This document shows positions 43,723-54,416 of a stretch of 64,000 nucleotides of DNA, one piece after another. Position numbers and translations under genes: made by a program. The DNA comes from an uncultured Pseudomonadota bacterium (lineage in GTDB: Bacteria > Pseudomonadota > Gammaproteobacteria > Steroidobacterales > Steroidobacteraceae). The notes below the pieces were generated by a model. It did not search any database. It had not been told where the DNA came from and saw nothing but the letters and a program-made list of their open reading frames with translations. Where the stretch lies: assembly GCA_903884235.1 (NCBI GenBank), contig CAISEB010000016.1, forward strand, positions 1 to 64,000. The letters are read 5' to 3'. Every line of letters starts with the position of its first letter. The stretch's first letter is position 1.

Positions 43723-45188
43723 CGGCAGAGATCCTGGTCAACGTGACGCCGCGCGAAAGTCGTGGCGCGTTCCTCGAGAACGGCGTTCTGCACGAGGTGT
43801 ACATCGAGCGCGCCAACCGCCGCGGCATCACCAGCAACATCTACAAGGGCCGGGTGTCGCGCGTGCTCCCGGGTATGCAGGCCGCGTTCATCGACGTCGG
43901 CCTCGAGCGCACCGCGTTCCTGCACGTGTCGGACATCGCGCGCCGCGAGGACGTCGGCGTCGAGTTCGAGGCCCCCCCGACCGACGACATCCGCGCGGCC
44001 GTCACCGAGGGCGACGAGCTGCTCGTGCAGGTCCTCAAGGATCCGCTCGGCACCAAGGGTGCGCGACTGACGACCTTCATCACGCTGCCGTCGCGCTTCC
44101 TCGTGTACATGCCGCAGGGCCGCGGCGTCGGCGTGTCGGCGCGCATCGAGGACGAGGCCGAACGCACGCGCCTGCGCGGCCTGGTCGAGTCGTTCCTGCC
44201 GGCCGAGCGCCCGGGCGGCTACATCATCCGCACCGTGGCCGAGGGCGCGGAGCCCGAGGCGCTGCGTGCCGACATGCTGTTCCTGCAGCGCCTGTGGGGG
44301 GTCGTCTCGGAAGCCGGCTTCCGCGCGCCGGCCGGGACCCTCGTGCACGAGGACCTGCCGCTGCACGTGCGCATGCTGCGCGACCTGCTCGGGCAGGGCG
44401 TCGAGCGCGTCCAGGTCGATGCGCCCGCGGCGCACGAGCGCATGCTCGAGTTCGCCCGCACGTTCATGCCGGAGAGCCTCGGCAAGATCGAGCTGTACCG
44501 CGGCAACCGCCCGATCTTCGACCTGTACGCGGTGGAGGACGAGATCCAGAAGGCGCTCGATCGCAAGGTGCCGCTGAAGTCCGGCGGCTACCTGATCATC
44601 GACCAGACCGAGGCGATGACCACCATCGACGTCAACACCGGCGCCTTCGTCGGCCATCGCAACCTCGAGGACACGATCTTCCGCACCAACCTCGAGGCGG
44701 CGGTGGCGATCGCCCGTCAGCTCAGGCTGCGCAATCTCGGCGGCATCATCATCATCGACTTCATCGACATGCAGGACGAGGACCATCGCAAGCAGGTGCT
44801 GCAGGCCCTCGAGAAGAGCATGGCGACGGACCATGCGCGCACCCAGATCTCGTCGGTGTCGCCGCTCGGCCTCGTCGAGATGACCCGCAAGCGCACCCGC
44901 GAGAGCCTCGAGCACCTGATGTGCCAGGTGTGCCCGACCTGCGAGGGCCGCCGCTTCGTCAAGAGCGCCGAGACCGTCGTCTACGAGATCTTCCGGGAGA
45001 CGCTGCGCCAGTCGCGGCAATTCGAGGTGCAGGGCCTCATGGTCCTCGCGCACCAGGACGTCATCGAGCTGCTGCTCGACGAGGAATCGGCGGCACTCGG
45101 TGAGCTGGAGGTGGTGGTCGGCAAGCCGATCCGCCTGCAGACCGAGGCGCTGTACGCGCAGGATCAGTACGACGTGGTACTGCTGTAG
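43719..45188 (+). CDS. rng: Ribonuclease G
   Basis: RNase G matures the 5' end of 16S rRNA and decays some mRNAs. It has 489 residues, equal to E. coli, from GTG 43719 (TAEILVNVTPRESRGAFLE). An S1-like domain (SNIYKGRVSRVLPGMQAAF, DVGLERTAFLH) leads into the catalytic part with IDVNTGAFVGHRNLEDTIF; the zinc-link Cys are in CQVCPTCEGRRFVKS. It is followed 8 nt later by yhdP. Confidence 0.97.
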   Translation: MTAEILVNVTPRESRGAFLENGVLHEVYIERANRRGITSNIYKGRVSRVLPGMQAAFIDVGLERTAFLHVSDIARREDVGVEFEAPPTDDIRAAVTEGDELLVQVLKDPLGTKGARLTTFITLPSRFLVYMPQGRGVGVSARIEDEAERTRLRGLVESFLPAERPGGYIIRTVAEGAEPEALRADMLFLQRLWGVVSEAGFRAPAGTLVHEDLPLHVRMLRDLLGQGVERVQVDAPAAHERMLEFARTFMPESLGKIELYRGNRPIFDLYAVEDEIQKALDRKVPLKSGGYLIIDQTEAMTTIDVNTGAFVGHRNLEDTIFRTNLEAAVAIARQLRLRNLGGIIIIDFIDMQDEDHRKQVLQALEKSMATDHARTQISSVSPLGLVEMTRKRTRESLEHLMCQVCPTCEGRRFVKSAETVVYEIFRETLRQSRQFEVQGLMVLAHQDVIELLLDEESAALGELEVVVGKPIRLQTEALYAQDQYDVVLL

Positions 45189-45196
45189 GCTCGGGA

Positions 45197-48100
45197 ATGA
45201 GCCGCCTGCGCACGATCCTCAAGTGGTTCGCCCTCGCCCTCGCCGGCGTCGTCGGGCTGCTTGCGCTCGCGGTCGTCGCGCTGCACTTCTGGCTCGCCAA
45301 TTCCCCGGACCTCGGCCCGCGCCTCGTCGCCCGCGTCGAGGCGCTCACCGGCCTCACGATCCGGTACGCCAAGCTCGACACCCGTCTCGGCGCATATGGT
45401 CCCGAGCTCGTGTTCCGCGACGCGGCACTGTCGATGCCGGGCCAGAAGTCGCCGATCGTCTCGGCGCGCGCCGGCCGCGTCGGCCTCGACCTGTTCCACA
45501 TCCTGCGCACCGGCCGGCTCGCCTCGGTGCGGGTCGTGCTCGAGGGCGCGCAGGTGTATGCGTTCCTCACCGAGGAGGGCGTCGAGCTGCGCGGCCAGGG
45601 CGTGCTGAACCAGGGCGGCCACGTCGCGCTCGCGGACCTGCCGGTCGGGCACGTGCGCATCGAGGACGCGAGCATCACGGTGCAGGACCTGCGCACCGAC
45701 GAACGACCGTGGCAGCTCGCCGGCGTCGAGCTCGACCTCGAGCGCGACCCGCGGGCGCTCGCCATGCAGGCGCGCATCAAGCTGCCGGACGCGCTCGGCG
45801 CGAGACTCGAGCTCGACGTCCAGCTGGACGGCGACCTCGTCGCGACCGACGAGCTCGCCTGGAGCACGCAACTCGTGCTGCACCACGCGGCGCTTGGTGG
45901 CTGGACGGCGCTGGTGCCGCAACTGTGGTGGCTGCCCGTCGCGGGCCACGGCGACCTGCGCGCACAGGTGCGCGGCCGCGGCGCCCGGCTCGACCACGCG
46001 GAGGCGCTGGTCGATCTCGCGGACGTCGCCACGCGGGCGCCCAAGGGCGGCGCGGCGGGGCACCTGCGGGCCCTGTCCGGCGTGCTGAACTTCACGCGCC
46101 ACGACGACGGCTGGGTCGCGGCCGGCCACAACCTCGCGATCGATCCCGGCCACGATGCGTGGACGCACGGCGAGTTCGAGGCCCGCTTCGAGCCGCGCGG
46201 GGCGGTCGGCGGCCTCTACACGCTGCGCTCCCCGGAGCTGCACCTGGACGGCATCGCCGCGCTCGCGACGCTGCTGCCGGACGGCGCGCTGCGCGAGGCG
46301 GGGCTCGCGCTCGCGCCGCGCGGCACGCTGCACGGCGTCGAGGTGCGCGCCGGGCGTGGCGCGCTGCCCGGGGAATGGCGCCTCGATGGCGGGGTCCGGT
46401 TCGCCGGCCTCAGCATCGGCGCATGGCGGGCAGTGCCCGGGATCGGCCCGCTCAACGGGGAGTGGACGGGCAAGGGGGATCACGGGCGCGTGCGGATCGC
46501 GGCGACGGCGCTGACGATCGACCTCGCCCGCGCGCTGCGCGAACCGCTGCATGGCGATCGCATGGGCCTCGTGCTCGACTACTGGTGGCAGCCGGACGGC
46601 TGGCGCCTGTCGGCCGACGACGTCTCGTACTCGAGCCCGGACGTCACGCTGAAGGGGCTCGCGCGGCTCTGGCTGCCGGCGGACCCGGACGTCTCGCCGC
46701 GGATGGTGCTCGACTTCCATGCCACCGGCATCGAGGCGACCAGCGCGACGCGCTACCTGCCCGGTCGCATCCTGCCCGCGACCACGATGAAGTGGCTCGA
46801 CCACGCCTTCCTCGCCGGGCGCGTGGCGGACGCGCACATCGAGTTCGCCGGCGAGACCCGGCGCTATCCGTTCCGCGACGGTGGCGGGCTGTTCCGCATC
46901 CGCTTCCCCTACCAGGGGCTGCGCATCCACTACCACGATGAATTCGCCGACATCGAGGACGCCAGCGGCGAGGCCGAGTTCAAGAACGAGGGCTTCACGG
47001 CGCATGCCTCGACGGCCACGATCGACGGCCTGCACGTGAGCGACGCGACGGCGGGCATGGCGGACTTCCGTGACGCGCAGCTGACGGCACACGCCGAAGT
47101 CGGTGGCGACGTGCACGACGCACTCGGGTTCCTGCAAGGCTCGCTGGTCGGGCCGAAGCTCGGCGAGTTCTTCATGGGCATCACCGCCCGGGGCCCGTTC
47201 ACGGCACGTATCGACCTCGGCTTCCCGTTCCGGCACTTCGCGGATCGCTCCATCGGCGTGGAGGGCACGATCCGGCATGCGAGCGGGCACGTCCCGGGGC
47301 TCGAGGACCCCGTCCGCGACGTCACGGGCTCGTTCACGCTGATCAACAAGGAACTGACGGTGCCGGGCGTCACCGCGATCGTGCTCGGCGGTCCCGCGCG
47401 GCTGAAGGCGCGCACGGTCGCCGGTCCCTCCGGTCGCCCGGGCGATCGCGTGCTCGTGGTCGAGGGCCAGGGGCGCGCGCTCGGCGAGCGGGTCCAGTCG
47501 GCGATCGGCATCACGCGCGGCGAGTGGCTGGTCGGGGCGACGGACTGGAAGCTCGCGGCCCAGGTGCCGAGGCTCGAGTGGCGCCCCCCCGCCGATCCCG
47601 TGCCCGCCGACGCGCCGCTCGATGCGGTGCCGCTCGTGCACGAGGTGGAGACGCGCTACCTGCCGGCGTCCGTGCACCTGGAAGCGCCGCTCGCCGGACT
47701 CGCGCTGGCGTTCCCCGCGCCGCTGGCGAAGCCCGCGGACGAGGCGCGCGGGCTGCGCATCGACCTCAACATCGACCCGGGCGTCGATCCGGACGAGCCG
47801 CGCCCGCCCTGGATCCCGAAGCGCCGCGACCCGGCGCGGCCGCCGGCGCTCGGTGCACGCCTGCAGCTCGGCCGCGACGCCGGTGCGCTCGAGTGGCGTC
47901 GCGCCGACGCCTGGCACCTGGCGCGCGGCACCCTGCAGTTCGGCGGCGGCCAGGCGCAGCTGCACGATGCGCCGGGCGTCTGGGTGGATGGCCGGATCCC
48001 GGACTACGACCTGTCGGCGTGGCTGCGCGTACGGCTCACCTCCGGCCCGAGCCATGGCCTCGGCGAGGTGCTGCGCGGCGGTTCCGTGCGCATCGACCGC

Positions 48101-49177
48101 TTCGGGATCTTCGGCTTCCACTTCGCCGACGTGAAGCTGGGCCTCGAGGCGCGCGATGAAGCCTGGATCGCCGACATCGACGGCCCCGCGGCACGCGGCC
48201 GCATCGTCGTGCCGTGGGCGCTGCCCGGGAGTCGCCCGCTGTCGCTCGACATGGAGCGGCTGGTCGTCGGCGAGTACGGCGGCGCCGCGGGCAGCGCGGA
48301 CGCCGAGGATCCGACCGACCCGTCGCAGCTCCCGCCGCTCTCGGTCCGCGTCAAGAGCCTGGAGATCCAGAAGCGCAAGTTCGGCTCGCTCGAGGCGGAC
48401 CTCTCGCGGCTGCCGGACGGGCTCCGGCTCGATCGCGCGCAGATCCATGGTGCGTCATTCCAGGCGAACGCCCACGGCAGCTGGGTCGTCGCCAACGGCG
48501 CGCAGGCGAGCACGCTGTCCGTGTCGCTCGAGAGCACGGACGTGCAGGACACGCTCAACGCGTGGGGCTTCCAGCAGACGCTGACCGCGAAGGCCGGGCA
48601 TGCGAGCGCCGAACTGCGCTGGCCCGGCAGCATCGATGCGGACCTCTTCTCGCGCGTCACCGGCACCGTCAGGCTCGCGCTCGAGCAGGGCCAGGTGCTC
48701 AGCGTCGATCCGGGCGCGGGCCGGGTGCTCGGCCTGATGTCGGTGACCGCGCTGCCACGGCGCCTGACGCTCGATTTCAGCGACCTGACGGAAAAGGGCT
48801 TCGCGTTCGACAACATCCGCGGTGACTTCGAATTCCGCGATGGCAACGCCTATACGACCAACCTCGTGCTGAAGGGGCCGGCGGCGGAGATCGGCATCGT
48901 CGGCCGCACCGGCATCACGGCCCGCGACTACGACCAGACGGCGAAGGTCACCGGGCACATCGGCGGCCCGCTTGCGGCGGCCGGGGTGCTGGCCGGGGGA
49001 CCCGCGGTCGGCGCGGCGCTGCTGCTGTTCTCGACCGTCTTCAAGGAGCCCCTCGGCGGCATCGCGCGAGGCTACTATCGCATCACGGGCGGCTGGGACA
49101 AGCCCGTCGTCGAGCGCATCGGCGCCGCCGAGGCGCGCGAGGCCGACAAGGCGAACGCCGTCGAAGTCCCGCACTGA
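45197..49177 (+). CDS. yhdP: YhdP family AsmA-like envelope protein
   Basis: A very large envelope protein of 1326 residues (E. coli YhdP 1266) of the AsmA-like group thought to carry phospholipid between inner and outer membranes. A single N-terminal helix (about residues 8-34) anchors it in the inner membrane; the remainder is a long beta-rich groove. Recognisable C-terminal parts are DPGAGRVLGLMSVTALPRRL, DFSDLTEKGFAFDNIRGDFE and GGWDKPVVERI. Its place after rng and before a nitrilase and tldD is the usual gammaproteobacterial order. Confidence 0.93.
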   Translation: MSRLRTILKWFALALAGVVGLLALAVVALHFWLANSPDLGPRLVARVEALTGLTIRYAKLDTRLGAYGPELVFRDAALSMPGQKSPIVSARAGRVGLDLFHILRTGRLASVRVVLEGAQVYAFLTEEGVELRGQGVLNQGGHVALADLPVGHVRIEDASITVQDLRTDERPWQLAGVELDLERDPRALAMQARIKLPDALGARLELDVQLDGDLVATDELAWSTQLVLHHAALGGWTALVPQLWWLPVAGHGDLRAQVRGRGARLDHAEALVDLADVATRAPKGGAAGHLRALSGVLNFTRHDDGWVAAGHNLAIDPGHDAWTHGEFEARFEPRGAVGGLYTLRSPELHLDGIAALATLLPDGALREAGLALAPRGTLHGVEVRAGRGALPGEWRLDGGVRFAGLSIGAWRAVPGIGPLNGEWTGKGDHGRVRIAATALTIDLARALREPLHGDRMGLVLDYWWQPDGWRLSADDVSYSSPDVTLKGLARLWLPADPDVSPRMVLDFHATGIEATSATRYLPGRILPATTMKWLDHAFLAGRVADAHIEFAGETRRYPFRDGGGLFRIRFPYQGLRIHYHDEFADIEDASGEAEFKNEGFTAHASTATIDGLHVSDATAGMADFRDAQLTAHAEVGGDVHDALGFLQGSLVGPKLGEFFMGITARGPFTARIDLGFPFRHFADRSIGVEGTIRHASGHVPGLEDPVRDVTGSFTLINKELTVPGVTAIVLGGPARLKARTVAGPSGRPGDRVLVVEGQGRALGERVQSAIGITRGEWLVGATDWKLAAQVPRLEWRPPADPVPADAPLDAVPLVHEVETRYLPASVHLEAPLAGLALAFPAPLAKPADEARGLRIDLNIDPGVDPDEPRPPWIPKRRDPARPPALGARLQLGRDAGALEWRRADAWHLARGTLQFGGGQAQLHDAPGVWVDGRIPDYDLSAWLRVRLTSGPSHGLGEVLRGGSVRIDRFGIFGFHFADVKLGLEARDEAWIADIDGPAARGRIVVPWALPGSRPLSLDMERLVVGEYGGAAGSADAEDPTDPSQLPPLSVRVKSLEIQKRKFGSLEADLSRLPDGLRLDRAQIHGASFQANAHGSWVVANGAQASTLSVSLESTDVQDTLNAWGFQQTLTAKAGHASAELRWPGSIDADLFSRVTGTVRLALEQGQVLSVDPGAGRVLGLMSVTALPRRLTLDFSDLTEKGFAFDNIRGDFEFRDGNAYTTNLVLKGPAAEIGIVGRTGITARDYDQTAKVTGHIGGPLAAAGVLAGGPAVGAALLLFSTVFKEPLGGIARGYYRITGGWDKPVVERIGAAEAREADKANAVEVPH

Positions 49178-49187
49178 GGAAGTAGTC

Positions 49188-50009
49188 GTGAGCATCTTCG
49201 CCGCCCTCCAGATGACCTCGGGCCCCGACGTGGCCGCCAACCTCGCCGCCGCGGGCAGCCTCATCGATGCCGCCGCCGGCGCCGGTGCCGCGGTCGTGCT
49301 GCTGCCGGAGAACTTCAACTTCATCGGCCGGCGCGATTCGGACAAGCGCGAGGTCGCCGAGGCCTTCGCTTCGGGCCCGACCCAGGACTTCCTCGCCGAG
49401 GCCGCGACGCGCAACAAGGTCTGGATCATCGGCGGCACGCAGCCGCTCAGGTCCGCGGAACCGGGTGCGCGGGTCACCAACACCTGCCTCGTGTACGACG
49501 CGTCCGGGCGCTGCGTGTCGCGCTACGACAAGATCCACCTGTTCGACGTCGACGTCCCCGGCAAGCCGGGGGAGACCTACCGCGAGAGCGCCCACGTCCA
49601 GCCGGGCAAGGACGTCGTGCTGGTCGACACCCCGGCCGGTCGCGTCGGGCTCTCGGTGTGCTACGACATGCGCTTCCCGGAGCTGTACCGGAAGCTGTCC
49701 GCCGCGGGCGCCGAGATCCTCGTGATGCCGGCCGCGTTCACGGTGCCGACCGGGCGCGCCCACTGGGAGACCCTGCTCAGGGCGCGCGCGATCGAGAACC
49801 TGTGCTACGTCGCGGCCGCCGCGCAGTCGGGCCTGCACCCGAACGGGCGCGAGACCTACGGCGACACGCTGATCATCGACTGGTGGGGCCGGATCGCCAC
49901 GCGCCTGCCGCGCGGCGCCGGGTTCGTCAGCGCCGACATCGACCGCGACGCGATCGCGAAGGGGCGCGCGGACTTCCCGGCGCTCGCGAACCGCGTCCTC
50001 CACTGCTGA
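49188..50009 (+). CDS. Carbon-nitrogen hydrolase (Nit2/omega-amidase-like)
   Basis: A cytoplasmic nitrilase-superfamily amidase of 273 residues. The triad is visible as Glu in [12 protein letters not shown], Lys in [12 protein letters not shown] and Cys in [14 protein letters not shown]. In this neighbourhood it is usually annotated as Nit1/Nit2-like, with deaminated glutathione or omega-amides as likely substrates (family knowledge). The start is GTG 49188 with TGAGGAAG upstream, overlapping nothing; tldD follows after 11 nt. Confidence 0.9.
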   Translation: MSIFAALQMTSGPDVAANLAAAGSLIDAAAGAGAAVVLLPENFNFIGRRDSDKREVAEAFASGPTQDFLAEAATRNKVWIIGGTQPLRSAEPGARVTNTCLVYDASGRCVSRYDKIHLFDVDVPGKPGETYRESAHVQPGKDVVLVDTPAGRVGLSVCYDMRFPELYRKLSAAGAEILVMPAAFTVPTGRAHWETLLRARAIENLCYVAAAAQSGLHPNGRETYGDTLIIDWWGRIATRLPRGAGFVSADIDRDAIAKGRADFPALANRVLHC

Positions 50010-50020
50010 CAGGAACGCCC

Positions 50021-51493
50021 ATGGCCGCCGTCCCCAAGGAGCGCGACGCGCTCGCACTTGCCACCGACGCGATCCTCGCGCCGGCCGGCCTCGATCTCGC
50101 CGGCCTCGAGCGCACGCTCGGCGTCATGCACGAGCACGCGCTCGACGAGGCCGAGCTCTACTTCCAGCTGGCCCGCGAGGAGTCCTGGTCGCTCGAGGAC
50201 GGCATCGTCAAGGACGGCGCCTACAGCATCGACCAGGGCGTCGGCGTGCGCGCGATGTCCGGCGAGCGCACCGGCTTCGCGTATTCGGACGAGGTGTCGG
50301 CCGCCGCGCTCGACGAGGCGGCGCGCGCGGCGCGCGCGATCGCCCGGCACGGTGGCGCGGGGGCGGCTCCCGGTGCCCGCGGGCTCGCCGTGCCCGGCCG
50401 GGGCGCCGCGCGCCTCTACCTTCCCGACGATCCGCTCGTCACGGTCGCCGACGCCGACAAGGTCGCGTTCCTGCAGGCGCTCGACGTCGCGACCCGCAAG
50501 CTCGATCCGCGCGTGAAGCAGGTGATGGCGAGCCTCGCCGGCGTGCACGAGGTGGTGCTGGTCGTGAACTCCGCCGGCGTGCTGGCCGCCGACGTGCGTC
50601 CGCTCGTGCGCGTGAACGTCAGCGTGATCATGGAGTCGGACGGCCGTCGCGAGCAGGGCTACGCCGGCATGGGGGGGCGCTACTCGATGGCGGAGCTCGT
50701 CGCGAGCGAGGAGGTCCAGGACCTGCCGCGCCAGGCCGTGCATGCGGCGAGCGTCAACCTCGAGGCCGTGCCGACGCCCGCCGGCACGATGACCGTGGTA
50801 CTCGCCGGCGGCTGGCCGGGCGTGATGCTGCACGAGGCCGTCGGCCATCCGCTCGAGGGCGACTTCAACCGCAAGGGCACCTCGGCGTTCTCCGGTCGCA
50901 TCGGCGAGACCGTCGCGAGCACCCTGTGCACGGTCGTCGACGACGGCACGCTGGCACGCCGGCGCGGCTCGCTGAACATCGACGACGAGGGCACGCCCAC
51001 CCGCTGCACGACGCTGATCGAGAAGGGCGTGCTGACCGGCTACATGCAGGACCGGCTCAACGCCCGGCTGATGGGCGTCGCGCCCACCGGCAACGGCCGG
51101 CGCGAATCGTTCGCCCACGCGACGCTGCCGCGCATGACCAACACCTACATGCTGCCCGGCCCCCACGATCCGGCGGAGATCATCGGCTCGGTGGCGCGGG
51201 GCCTCTATGCGGTGAACTTCGGTGGCGGCCAGGTGGACACGACGAGCGGCAAGTTCGTGTTCTCGACGAGCGAGGCGTACCTGATCGAGGACGGGCGGGT
51301 GACGCGCCCGGTCAAGGGGGCCTCGCTGATCGGCTCCGGTCCCGAGGTCCTGCAGCGCGTGACGATGCTCGGCAACGACCTCAAGCTCGATGCCGGCATC
51401 GGCAACTGCGGCAAGGAAGGCCAGACCATTCCGGTGGGCGTCGGCCTGCCGACGGTCAAGGTCGAGGGCCTGACGGTCGGCGGCACCGGCTGA
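50021..51493 (+). CDS. tldD: Metalloprotease subunit TldD
   Basis: TldD, the catalytic partner of TldE (PmbA) in a heterodimeric metalloprotease that degrades unfolded peptides and matures some modified peptides. It has 490 residues (E. coli 481). The zinc motif HExxxH is [18 protein letters not shown] near residue 272; a third Cys ligand is expected near the C-terminus (GNCGKEGQ). ATG 50021 follows AGGAAC. Its partner pmbA lies 3.5 kb downstream. Confidence 0.96.
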   Translation: MAAVPKERDALALATDAILAPAGLDLAGLERTLGVMHEHALDEAELYFQLAREESWSLEDGIVKDGAYSIDQGVGVRAMSGERTGFAYSDEVSAAALDEAARAARAIARHGGAGAAPGARGLAVPGRGAARLYLPDDPLVTVADADKVAFLQALDVATRKLDPRVKQVMASLAGVHEVVLVVNSAGVLAADVRPLVRVNVSVIMESDGRREQGYAGMGGRYSMAELVASEEVQDLPRQAVHAASVNLEAVPTPAGTMTVVLAGGWPGVMLHEAVGHPLEGDFNRKGTSAFSGRIGETVASTLCTVVDDGTLARRRGSLNIDDEGTPTRCTTLIEKGVLTGYMQDRLNARLMGVAPTGNGRRESFAHATLPRMTNTYMLPGPHDPAEIIGSVARGLYAVNFGGGQVDTTSGKFVFSTSEAYLIEDGRVTRPVKGASLIGSGPEVLQRVTMLGNDLKLDAGIGNCGKEGQTIPVGVGLPTVKVEGLTVGGTG

Positions 51494-51508
51494 GGCCGGC
51501 CGCGCGGC

Positions 51509-52735
51509 CTAGGAATTGGTGTCGGTCGGTGGCACCGCGAGGTAGGTCAGCGTGTGCTGGCCCACCGAGACCACGTCGCCATCCGCGAGCACGTGCCGGC
51601 GGATCCGTTCGCCGCGGACGTGGATGCCGTTGGTGCTGTTCAGGTCCTCGACCACCGCGCCCTCCGCGGACACCGTGATCTGGCAGTGATGCCGGCTCAC
51701 GTACTTCGAGTCGATCTGCAGGTCGTTCTCGCTGGTCCGGCCGATGATGACGCGACCGTGCCTGAGCTCGAGCGCCGCCACGATGCGCCCGTCGTGGGAC
51801 ACCTGGACGTAGCCGAGCGCCTCTTCACGGGTGCTCTCGGGCAATGCCGGCGCGACGGGTGCGGGCACCGGAACGGGCTCCGGGAACGCCGGCGGCAACC
51901 GTCGCGGCGCAGGTCCCCGGGCCGCGTACTCCACCCATTGCAGCGCATCGACCGCGGCGCGCACGTGCGCGGCGCTGGCCGGCAACGAGTGCTGTTCCCA
52001 GGCCTGCATCAGCGCCGTGTCGCACAGCGTGTTCAGCAGCCGCGGAACCCCGCCCGTGTAGCGGCGGATGAGCTCGAGCGCCTCGTCCTCGAAGAACGTG
52101 CGACCGTCCGCGCCGGCGATGTCGAGGCGGTGCTGGATGTAGGCGCCGATCTCGGTGCTGGGCAGCTGCGCGAGGCGCACGTGGCCGCGCACGCGCGCCG
52201 CCGTGGTCGCGACCGCCGGCGCCTCGAGCAGGTCCGCGAGCGCCGGCTGTCCGGACAGCACGATCGCGATCGCCTGGCCCGCACCGCCCTCGAAGCCGCT
52301 CAGGCGAGCGACCTCGGCAAGGACGTCCGGGGCGAGGTTCTGCGCCTCGTCGACCACCAGCAGCACGCGACGGCCGGCCGCCTGCTGCGCGGCGAGGAAT
52401 GCGCCGATCGTCGCCAGCATCTCGGCGTGGGTCATCGTGAACGGCGAGAAGCCGAACTGCACGAGCAGACCCTGCAGGAACCCGGTCGCCGTGACCTGCG
52501 TCTGGTTGAGGCGGGCGACGACCACCGAGGCATCGAGGGTGGCGAGGAACCCCTCGATGACCGTCGTCTTGCCGGCACCGGTGTCCCCGGTGATCACGAC
52601 GATGCCGTCCGGGCGCTCGACGGCGGCGGCCATGCTGGCGCGGGCTTCGTCGTGCGGTCGCGACGGATAGAGGAACGACGCGTCCGGGCTCAGCCGGAAG
52701 GGCAGTGCCTTGAGCCGGAAGAGGTCGAGGTACAT
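51509..52735 (-). CDS. ExeA/GspA-type AAA ATPase fused to an FHA domain
   Basis: A 408-residue protein. The N-terminal part (about 1-270) is an ExeA-like AAA ATPase: MYLDLFRLKALPFRLSPDAS, Walker A GDTGAGKTT at 50-58, Walker B VLLVVDEAQNL near 125-134, and RYTGGVPRLLNTLCD. A Pro-rich linker (about 280-300) leads to a C-terminal FHA domain (about 320-400) with VIIGRTSENDLQI, SRHHCQI and LNSTNGIHV, all phosphothreonine-binding marks. ExeA normally assembles the type II secretin with a peptidoglycan-binding end; here FHA takes that place. It follows purK on the same strand but has a TATAGT upstream. The function is unknown. Confidence 0.85.
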   Translation of the reverse strand: MYLDLFRLKALPFRLSPDASFLYPSRPHDEARASMAAAVERPDGIVVITGDTGAGKTTVIEGFLATLDASVVVARLNQTQVTATGFLQGLLVQFGFSPFTMTHAEMLATIGAFLAAQQAAGRRVLLVVDEAQNLAPDVLAEVARLSGFEGGAGQAIAIVLSGQPALADLLEAPAVATTAARVRGHVRLAQLPSTEIGAYIQHRLDIAGADGRTFFEDEALELIRRYTGGVPRLLNTLCDTALMQAWEQHSLPASAAHVRAAVDALQWVEYAARGPAPRRLPPAFPEPVPVPAPVAPALPESTREEALGYVQVSHDGRIVAALELRHGRVIIGRTSENDLQIDSKYVSRHHCQITVSAEGAVVEDLNSTNGIHVRGERIRRHVLADGDVVSVGQHTLTYLAVPPTDTNS

Positions 52736-52776
52736 CGGGGCCGTGCCTGGAGTCGCTAGAGTCCGTTCAATCCAAG

Positions 52777-52782
52777 ACTATA
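52777..52782 (-). promoter_or_regulatory. Candidate -10 box upstream of the ExeA-FHA gene
   Basis: On the minus strand TATAGT (5/6 match) lies 41 nt before the ExeA-FHA start, in the 88-nt gap after purK. The same hexamer precedes rpsJ. No good -35 was found. Confidence 0.35.
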
Positions 52783-52823
52783 CGGCATCCATGCCATGCG
52801 CCCCAGCGCGCCCGCGCCCGCGC

Positions 52824-53909
52824 TCAGGCGAGGCGCCGCAGCCGTGCGAGGAGCAGGTCGCGCGCCCGTGCGGTCGTCGCAACCACGGTGCCGTGGCCGA
52901 GCTTGCGGCCGGGCCGCGCCTCGCGCTTGCCGTAGTCATGCAGGTGCAGGCCGGGGATCGCGAGCGCGCCGGCGAGGGCCGGCATGCGGCCGACGAAGTT
53001 GACCATCGCCGCGTGGCCGCGGGCGGCCGTGCTGCCGAGCGGCAGCCCGGCGATGGCGCGCAGGTGGTTCTCGAACTGGCTGGTCTCGGCGCCCTCGATC
53101 GTCCAGTGCCCCGAGTTGTGGACCCGGGGCGCCATCTCGTTGGCGACGAGCTTGCCGTTCTCGACGAAGAACTCCATCGCCAGCACGCCCACGTAGCGAT
53201 AGCGCTCGAGGACCGCCTTCACGTGGCGCTCCGCCGTGCGCTGCAGGGCCGAGGAGCGGGGGGCCGGTGCGCGCGTCTCGGCAAGGATGCCGTCCACGTG
53301 GACGTTCTCCGCGAGCGGATAGCAGGCGGTTTCGTCGCGCGAGCTGCGCACGGCCACCAGCGAGACCTCGCGAGAGAAGCGCACGAAGCCCTCGTAGATC
53401 AGCGCCTCGCCGCCGAGCGCCGCCCAGGCGGCGTCGATGTCGGCGCGCGTGCGGATGCGGGCCTGGCCCTTGCCGTCGTAGCCGAGGCGCCGCGTCTTGA
53501 GGATGCCCGGCATGCCGATGCGCCCGATCGCCGCCTCGAGGTCCGAGCGCAGGTCGACCGGCGCGAACGGGGGCGTCGGGATGCCGAGGTCGCGGAACAG
53601 GGTCTTCTCGAGCAGGCGATCCTGGGCCACGGCGAGCGCCGCGGGCTGCGGGTAGATCGGCACGAGGCCGGCCAGCGGCTCGAGCGAGGAGACCGGGATG
53701 TTTTCCCAGTCGAACGTCAGCACGCCGGCGCGCGATGCGAACTCGGCGAGCTTGGCGACGTCGTCGAACTCACCGGTGGTGATCGGACCGACCTGGCCTC
53801 CCGGCGTGTCGGCACTGCGGTCGTAGAATTCGCAGCGGATGCCGAGCGGGTAGCCGGCCAGCGCCAGCATCCGACCGAGCTGGCCCGCGCCGATCACCGC
53901 CACCTTCAT
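52824..53909 (-). CDS. purK: 5-(carboxyamino)imidazole ribonucleotide synthase
   Basis: PurK, an ATP-grasp enzyme that carboxylates AIR to N5-CAIR in purine synthesis. It has 361 residues (E. coli 355). N-terminal [34 protein letters not shown] in the ATP-grasp part, and [21 protein letters not shown] are diagnostic. The ATG overlaps the purE stop by 4 nt; the order yjgA-purE-purK runs on the minus strand. Confidence 0.97.
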   Translation of the reverse strand: MKVAVIGAGQLGRMLALAGYPLGIRCEFYDRSADTPGGQVGPITTGEFDDVAKLAEFASRAGVLTFDWENIPVSSLEPLAGLVPIYPQPAALAVAQDRLLEKTLFRDLGIPTPPFAPVDLRSDLEAAIGRIGMPGILKTRRLGYDGKGQARIRTRADIDAAWAALGGEALIYEGFVRFSREVSLVAVRSSRDETACYPLAENVHVDGILAETRAPAPRSSALQRTAERHVKAVLERYRYVGVLAMEFFVENGKLVANEMAPRVHNSGHWTIEGAETSQFENHLRAIAGLPLGSTAARGHAAMVNFVGRMPALAGALAIPGLHLHDYGKREARPGRKLGHGTVVATTARARDLLLARLRRLA

Positions 53910-54403
53910 GGACGGGCGGTCCGCGGGTCCGGGCGCTCGAGCACGGCGTCGGTCTGGGCGGCGCGGTACGCCTCGAGGGCGGTCGCGACGGCCGGGTACT
54001 TGTTGGCGAGGATCGCCGCGGCGAGCAGCGCCGCGTTGGTCGCGCCGGCCGGCCCGATCGCGAGCGTCCCGACCGGGATGCCGGCCGGCATCTGCGCGAT
54101 CGACAGCAGCGAGTCGATGCCCGACAGCATCTTGGATTGCACCGGCACGCCGAGCACCGGCACGGACGTCTTGGCGGCCGTCATGCCCGGCAGGTGGGCG
54201 GCGCCCCCGGCCCCGGCGATAATCACCTCGAGGCCGCGCCCGCGGGCGCTCGCCGCGTACTCGAACAGGAGGTCGGGCGTGCGGTGGGCCGACACCACCT
54301 GGACCTCGTGCGCGATGCCGAGCCGGGTCAGCGTGTCCGCGGCGCCCTGCATCGTCTCCCAGTCGGAAGACGAGCCCATGATGATTCCGACGAGTGGCTT
54401 CAT
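53906..54403 (-). CDS. purE: N5-carboxyaminoimidazole ribonucleotide mutase
   Basis: PurE moves the carboxyl group of N5-CAIR to give CAIR, working with PurK. It has 165 residues from [33 protein letters not shown] and [15 protein letters not shown] contain the active-site residues. The longer open frame upstream has no conservation. It is 13 nt downstream of yjgA. Confidence 0.97.
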   Translation of the reverse strand: MKPLVGIIMGSSSDWETMQGAADTLTRLGIAHEVQVVSAHRTPDLLFEYAASARGRGLEVIIAGAGGAAHLPGMTAAKTSVPVLGVPVQSKMLSGIDSLLSIAQMPAGIPVGTLAIGPAGATNAALLAAAILANKYPAVATALEAYRAAQTDAVLERPDPRTARP

Positions 54404-54416
54404 AGCAGGGGCGATC

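Noticed and set aside
45164-48448. Open frame of about 1090 codons on the minus strand
   Set aside because: It is antisense to yhdP, which has clear family motifs. The peptide is dominated by Arg, Ala, Asp and Val with no known motif, as expected for the reverse frame of GC-rich coding DNA. The same holds for the long frames opposite secY, rpoA, uvrA, leuS, holA and rng.
51493-51510. AGGCC/GGCCT inverted repeat between convergent tldD and ExeA-FHA stops
   Set aside because: Arms are short, low-complexity GC, and no T-tract follows on either strand; too weak to call a terminator.
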